From Clostridia bacterium (GTDB taxonomy: Bacteria; Bacillota; Clostridia; Christensenellales; CAG-1252), in the NCBI GenBank assembly GCA_009928745.1, contig SACC01000045.1, positions 1 to 8,555 of the forward strand: a stretch of DNA of 8,555 nt, in the 5' to 3' direction. How positions within the stretch are numbered: position 1 is the stretch's first letter; every line of letters begins with the position of its first letter. This document shows, in pieces, positions 5,880-8,555 of the stretch. Under the pieces are notes generated by a model, which saw nothing but the letters and a program-made list of their open reading frames with translations, did not search any database and had not been told where the DNA came from. Made by a program: the position numbers and the translations under genes.

Positions 5880-6131
5880 CTATAATTTTAATATCTTTCT
5901 CTTAATGCCGAATTCCTCTACCATATAAAAAGCTATAAAACTATTACAACATAACGCTGCGTTTTTCACATAGTTAAGAACTTTAGGGTCAATTTTTACC
6001 GAGACGCCGCAGCTTGAGGTAACCTCGCGGGGAGTGTTGACTACCGCAGAATAAATATTTGCTCTTCTGAGCGTTTCGTAAAATCCGATTGCATCCTTTC
6101 GGCTTGAAAATACCACTAAAATATATTTCAT
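5880..6131 (-). CDS. DUF3343 protein, putative sulfur/selenium carrier-like
   Basis: The 83-residue protein matches the DUF3343 pattern as I know it. It has an N-terminal strand with a small-residue/Ser turn and helix (MKYILVVFSSRKDAIGFYETL), then NTPREVTSSCGVSVKI (32-47). The PRE and the single Cys of SCG (Cys41) are the family signature. From memory, Pfam describes this family as a putative Se/S carrier-like protein; biochemical proof is not known to me. The ATG at 6131 has GGAG eight bases upstream, so a longer start at 6170 is unlikely. The gene has its own promoter and terminator and diverges from a cysteine desulfurase, which fits a role as a sulfur or selenium acceptor. Cys61-Cys62 are extra cysteines, not part of the signature. 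The family call is fairly sure; the function is inference. Confidence 0.85.
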   Translation of the reverse strand: MKYILVVFSSRKDAIGFYETLRRANIYSAVVNTPREVTSSCGVSVKIDPKVLNYVKNAALCCNSFIAFYMVEEFGIKRKILKL

Positions 6132-6139
6132 TTGTATAT

Positions 6140-6143
6140 CTCC
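6140..6143 (-). promoter_or_regulatory. Ribosome binding site deciding the DUF3343 start
   Basis: GGAG lies eight bases before the ATG at 6131. It selects this start, which also gives the usual DUF3343 N-terminus (M-K-Y-I), over an in-frame ATG at 6170 that would add 13 residues. Confidence 0.75.
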
Positions 6144-6153
6144 ATTAGTACCA

Positions 6154-6181
6154 TTGAATTTGGTTCTCAATATAATATATT
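6154..6181 (+). promoter_or_regulatory. Probable promoter of the cysteine desulfurase gene
   Basis: TTGAAT (6154-6159), a 16-base spacer and TATATT (6176-6181) precede the gene. The predicted start near 6188 leaves a leader of about 26 bases that includes the AAGGAG ribosome site. It overlaps the divergent DUF3343 promoter, so the two genes probably share any regulator that binds here. Confidence 0.42.
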
Positions 6182-6196
6182 AAGTTATTTTGTAAA
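6169..6196 (-). promoter_or_regulatory. Probable promoter of the DUF3343 gene
   Basis: On the minus strand TTTACA (6196-6191), a 16-base spacer and TATATT (6174-6169) match 10 of 12 consensus bases. The predicted start near 6162 gives a leader of about 30 bases containing the GGAG site. Confidence 0.45.
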
Positions 6197-6201
6197 TTGT
6201 T

Positions 6202-6207
6202 AAGGAG
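6202..6207 (+). promoter_or_regulatory. Ribosome binding site deciding the desulfurase start
   Basis: AAGGAG is six bases from ATG 6214 but only three from the GTG at 6211. The spacing and the usual family N-terminus (M-I-Y-F-D-N-A-A-T) both favour ATG 6214. Confidence 0.75.
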
Positions 6208-6213
6208 ACCGTG

Positions 6214-7341
6214 ATGATATATTTTGACAATGCAGCTACTTCGAGATATCGCCCGCAATGTGTGCAGGACGCTATAATTGAGCAAGCAAAACACCCTTCT
6301 AACCCCGGCAGAAGTAGCCACAACGATGCAGTTGAAGCTGCTCTTATAGTACACCGCGCAAGAGAAAGCATAAAAACTTTTGTCAATAATCCCGACGCAG
6401 AGGTGATTTTAACCAAGAATTGTACCGAAGCGCTTAATCTCGCTATTATCGGCACCTCTCGGCAAGGTCATATAATAACTAGCGTAATGGAGCACAATTC
6501 TGTGCTCAGACCCTTGTTTGAACTGCAAAAAGGCGGGCTGATAAGACTCACCGTGTTAGATCAAGAGAACGGTAAAATTAATGCCGCTAATCTCGAAAAA
6601 AAGATATGCCCGGACACATATATGGTCGCAATTACTCATATGTCAAATGTTACCGGAGAGGTCAACGATATTGCAGAAATAGGAAAAATTACCTCAAAAC
6701 AAGGGATATTATTGTTAGTTGACGCCGCGCAGTCGCTCGGTCATATCCCCTTTGATATGCGCAGTCTTGGCTGTGACATGGTGGCGTCTGCCGGTCACAA
6801 GGGCTTGCACGGCGCGCAAGGCACTGGATTTTTGTGCTATTCGAGAAGAATAAAAGTTCGACCGATAATTTACGGAGGCACAGGCACTGACAGCATCAGT
6901 ACCTTTCAGCCCCACTCACCGCCAGAAAGTCTAGAGAGCGGCACGCTTAACGCCTTAGGGCTTGCAGGGCTTGCGGCAGGTGTGGAGTGGACAAGAAAAA
7001 ACTTTGATAAAATCAATAAACATATCAACGGTATTTCTGAATATATTATGCAAAATATGAAAACTATTAAGGGTATAAAAATATATTCGAACAACAATAA
7101 CGGCGTAATCTCTTTTGAGCTAAATGGATATAACTCCTCACAATTAGCAGATATTCTTAATGATAGATATCTTATCGCAGTACGCAGCGGACTCCACTGC
7201 GCTCCGCTTATTCATCGGGCTATGAATACCACAGAAAACGGACTTACGCGTGTAAGCGTAGGCTATAACAATACAATGCGGGATGCAAAAAAATTGATTA
7301 TTGCATTGAAAACAATCACTGAAGAAGCAATAGCTGATTAA
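6214..7341 (+). CDS. Cysteine desulfurase family protein (class V aminotransferase, EF2568-like)
   Basis: This PLP enzyme probably removes sulfur from cysteine (or selenium from selenocysteine), leaving alanine. Numbering is from ATG 6214 (375 residues). IYFDNAATS opens the protein directly, as in the N-terminally short EF2568-type clade. MEHNSVLRP holds His94, which stacks on PLP. VDAAQSLGHIPFDM holds Asp170 and Gln173. SAGHKGLHG holds the Schiff-base Lys196. ESLESGTLN (about 238-246) lies in the active-site entrance. RSGLHCAPLIH holds the catalytic Cys329 in a SufS-style RSGxHCAPLxH context. All catalytic residues are intact. No sufBCD, iscU or tRNA-thiolation gene lies nearby; the only companion is the divergent DUF3343 gene. 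Its stop overlaps the scpB stop tail to tail by 4 bases. A general SufS role in Fe-S assembly is possible but not supported by context. Confidence 0.9.
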   Translation: MIYFDNAATSRYRPQCVQDAIIEQAKHPSNPGRSSHNDAVEAALIVHRARESIKTFVNNPDAEVILTKNCTEALNLAIIGTSRQGHIITSVMEHNSVLRPLFELQKGGLIRLTVLDQENGKINAANLEKKICPDTYMVAITHMSNVTGEVNDIAEIGKITSKQGILLLVDAAQSLGHIPFDMRSLGCDMVASAGHKGLHGAQGTGFLCYSRRIKVRPIIYGGTGTDSISTFQPHSPPESLESGTLNALGLAGLAAGVEWTRKNFDKINKHINGISEYIMQNMKTIKGIKIYSNNNNGVISFELNGYNSSQLADILNDRYLIAVRSGLHCAPLIHRAMNTTENGLTRVSVGYNNTMRDAKKLIIALKTITEEAIAD

Positions 7342-7982
7342 TCTTCAATCTCAACGGTAGGATATTTTTCCTCGTAGGGCTCGTCAAAATTCTCGGCAAC
7401 ATCGGCGGCTACCTCAGCAAAAAGCATTTGATTTCTTTGTTTGTCGAATTCAATAATCTGAATTCTATCCATTATTGTCTTGCGGCTTGGTAATTCAGCA
7501 AGGTTATCAAGCTCGAATTTTACCAAAAAATCCTCGGTAGTACCGAATAACATCGGTCTTCCCGGAGCGTCTTTTCTGCCAACTACATTGATAAGATTAG
7601 TTTTAGACAACATAGTAATCGCGTAATCGCTGTTAACGCCTCTTATATCCTCAATCTCCAGTCTTGTTATCGGCTGTTTGTAGGCTACAAGGCTCAATAC
7701 TTCAAGCAGTGAGCGGGAAAGCTCTCTTTCCTTAAGCGGAGTCAGTACAGTAGTGACAGCTTCACCATAATTATCATTAGAAGAAAAAGTCAGCTTATCT
7801 CCGTATGTAAAGAAAATTATACCCGAGCCATTTTCCTTGGAAAATTTACCTTTCAGCTCGCTAATTATTTCATCTAGCTTTTTGTCAGTAAGCTCGGGTA
7901 ATTTTGCCATTAACTCTTCTCTTTTTATACCCTTGCCCGAAGCAAAAACAATAGCCTCAATTATATTCTTCAAATTGTCCAT
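7338..7982 (-). CDS. scpB: Segregation and condensation protein ScpB
   Basis: ScpB is the winged-helix subunit of the bacterial SMC-ScpAB condensin; as a dimer it binds the kleisin ScpA and helps condense and segregate the chromosome. The 214 residues include an N-terminal winged helix (IIEAIVFASGKGIKREEL), the core LSRSLLEVLSLVAYKQPITR (88-107) and EIEDIRGV (109-116). The conserved GRKDAPGRPMLFGTT (135-149) and the ELDNLAELP close of the second domain follow. A C-terminal acidic tail of about 40 residues is not conserved in the family as I know it. The ATG at 7982 has a near-perfect AGGAGGT five bases upstream. It overlaps the end of scpA by 26 bases, typical of this operon. No terminator is seen between it and the convergent desulfurase gene. 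Confidence 0.95.
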   Translation of the reverse strand: MDNLKNIIEAIVFASGKGIKREELMAKLPELTDKKLDEIISELKGKFSKENGSGIIFFTYGDKLTFSSNDNYGEAVTTVLTPLKERELSRSLLEVLSLVAYKQPITRLEIEDIRGVNSDYAITMLSKTNLINVVGRKDAPGRPMLFGTTEDFLVKFELDNLAELPSRKTIMDRIQIIEFDKQRNQMLFAEVAADVAENFDEPYEEKYPTVEIED

Positions 7983-8555
7983 TTAATACCTCCTCAAAGC
8001 TGAGTGAATTTGCGCCGTCTTTTAATTCAATAAAAATATCTTCAAAAACATCTTTTTGCACCGCGACAATAAACTGTCTTCTGACTAGTTCAAGAAGCGC
8101 TAAAAATGTGCTGATTCTTTCACCTTGCGTGAATTCGTTGTCAAATAATTCAAAGAACTTCATTTTCTGCCTTTCTTTTAGCAGGATTACAAGTTCTTTT
8201 GTTTTGTCAAGCACTGTAAATTTGTCTTTAGGTATAATCTTAACGATAGGCGCTTGTTGCGAGCGCACATCCGCCTTATGCAGTATCTGCGCAAACGCTT
8301 CCATAAGTAAGTCAATATTAAAATTTTTGATTAAATATCTACAGTCTTCCTCACTATATTCAGGCTCCCAATAAAACTTGTTACAAGTTTCTGCCTGCTT
8401 TAGCTCGGTGGCTGCGCTGTTCATTATTTCGCGCATCTGCAGTTCATAAACGATTGAGGATTTATCTTCTTCAAGCTGCTCAATCTCTTCTTCGTCTTTA
8501 GGAAGTATTGAACGTACCTTAATATCTAATAGTCTAGCGGCGTATGCGGCAAAGT
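7957..8555 (-). CDS. scpA: Segregation and condensation protein ScpA, C-terminal part (runs off the right edge)
   Basis: ScpA is the kleisin that bridges the SMC heads and binds ScpB. The frame is open to the edge of the window, so the 198 residues seen lack the start and probably the first 50 or so residues (family about 240-260). The first visible part, FAAYAARLLDIKVRSILPKD, matches the kleisin hallmark AAxLLxIKSxxLLP. An acidic linker follows, then a long helical region. At the C-terminus ELFDNEFTQGERISTFLALLELVRRQ, split around positions 146-171, and the closing strands match the winged-helix part that binds the SMC head (ISTFLALLEL). A methionine at 8436 is internal, not the start. The stop is TGA at 7959-7957, 26 bases inside scpB. 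Confidence 0.93.
   Translation of the reverse strand, partial: FAAYAARLLDIKVRSILPKDEEEIEQLEEDKSSIVYELQMREIMNSAATELKQAETCNKFYWEPEYSEEDCRYLIKNFNIDLLMEAFAQILHKADVRSQQAPIVKIIPKDKFTVLDKTKELVILLKERQKMKFFELFDNEFTQGERISTFLALLELVRRQFIVAVQKDVFEDIFIELKDGANSLSFEEVLNGQFEEYN
7988..7994 (-). promoter_or_regulatory. Strong ribosome binding site of scpB inside scpA
   Basis: AGGAGGT on the minus strand, five bases before ATG 7982, is the strongest Shine-Dalgarno in the window. It fixes the scpB start and supports independent as well as coupled translation. Confidence 0.8.

Noticed and set aside
5880..6170. Longer DUF3343 protein from ATG 6170
   Set aside because: The extra 13 residues are not family-like, and GGAG sits eight bases before ATG 6131.
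6211..6213. GTG start for the desulfurase
   Set aside because: AAGGAG is only three bases away from it, while ATG 6214 has six-base spacing and the usual family N-terminus.
5880..7341. Selenium use as a firm trait of this organism
   Set aside because: No selD, selA, selB or selenocysteine UGA context is visible here; DUF3343 and the desulfurase alone cannot show it.
7957..8436. A complete 159-residue gene starting at ATG 8436
   Set aside because: The frame stays open to the right edge and the upstream codons encode the ScpA hallmark AARLLDIKVRSILP, so 8436 is an internal methionine.
1..8555. CRISPR array, transposon, phage, tRNA or rRNA content
   Set aside because: No regularly spaced repeats, transposase or integrase motifs, tRNA-like cloverleaf or rRNA signature was seen on either strand.

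Overview
The window reads as an AT-rich stretch of a Clostridia-like (Bacillota) chromosome, probably from an anaerobe. The clues are the obgE-yhbY-nadD neighbourhood, the scpA-scpB pair, a two-gene electron-bifurcating transhydrogenase (NfnAB) typical of fermentative anaerobes, and a small DUF3343 protein next to an EF2568-type cysteine desulfurase. TAA and TGA both act as stops. I see no mobile element, CRISPR array, rRNA or tRNA. All family assignments come from recognised motifs, not from database searches.

Left part (1-1165). The 5' end of nadD (NAD biosynthesis) lies on the minus strand and runs off the left edge. Divergent from it on the plus strand is a 250-residue protein with four predicted membrane helices and a cytosolic middle domain. 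I do not recognise its family; its secondary-structure pattern suggests a catalytically dead Mrr/PD-(D/E)xK-like fold. This gene interrupts the usual obgE-yhbY-nadD order.

Central part (1166-5676, minus strand). Five tightly packed genes, read from right to left, probably form one transcript: nth (endonuclease III), nfnA and nfnB (NADH-dependent reduced ferredoxin:NADP+ oxidoreductase), obgE (ribosome-assembly GTPase) and yhbY (50S assembly factor). The first three are joined by short overlaps and the last two by 23-base gaps. A good sigma-A-type promoter (TTCACA-17-TATAAT) lies upstream of nth. The operon mixes DNA repair, redox balancing and ribosome biogenesis.

Right-central part (5677-7341). 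A 124-base gene-free stretch is followed by a strong intrinsic terminator serving a small DUF3343 gene on the minus strand. That gene diverges from a plus-strand cysteine desulfurase/selenocysteine-lyase-like enzyme. Their promoters face away from each other in an 82-base gap. The pair may be a sulfur (or selenium) mobilising enzyme plus a small carrier or partner.

Right part (7338-8555, minus strand). scpB and the 3' part of scpA, which encode the kleisin and winged-helix subunits of the SMC condensin, overlap by 26 bases. scpA continues off the right edge. The stop codons of scpB and the desulfurase overlap tail to tail by 4 bases.

Most of the window is ordinary housekeeping content. The parts most worth a second look are the unrecognised membrane protein gene, the DUF3343/desulfurase pair and the apparently leaderless nadD.
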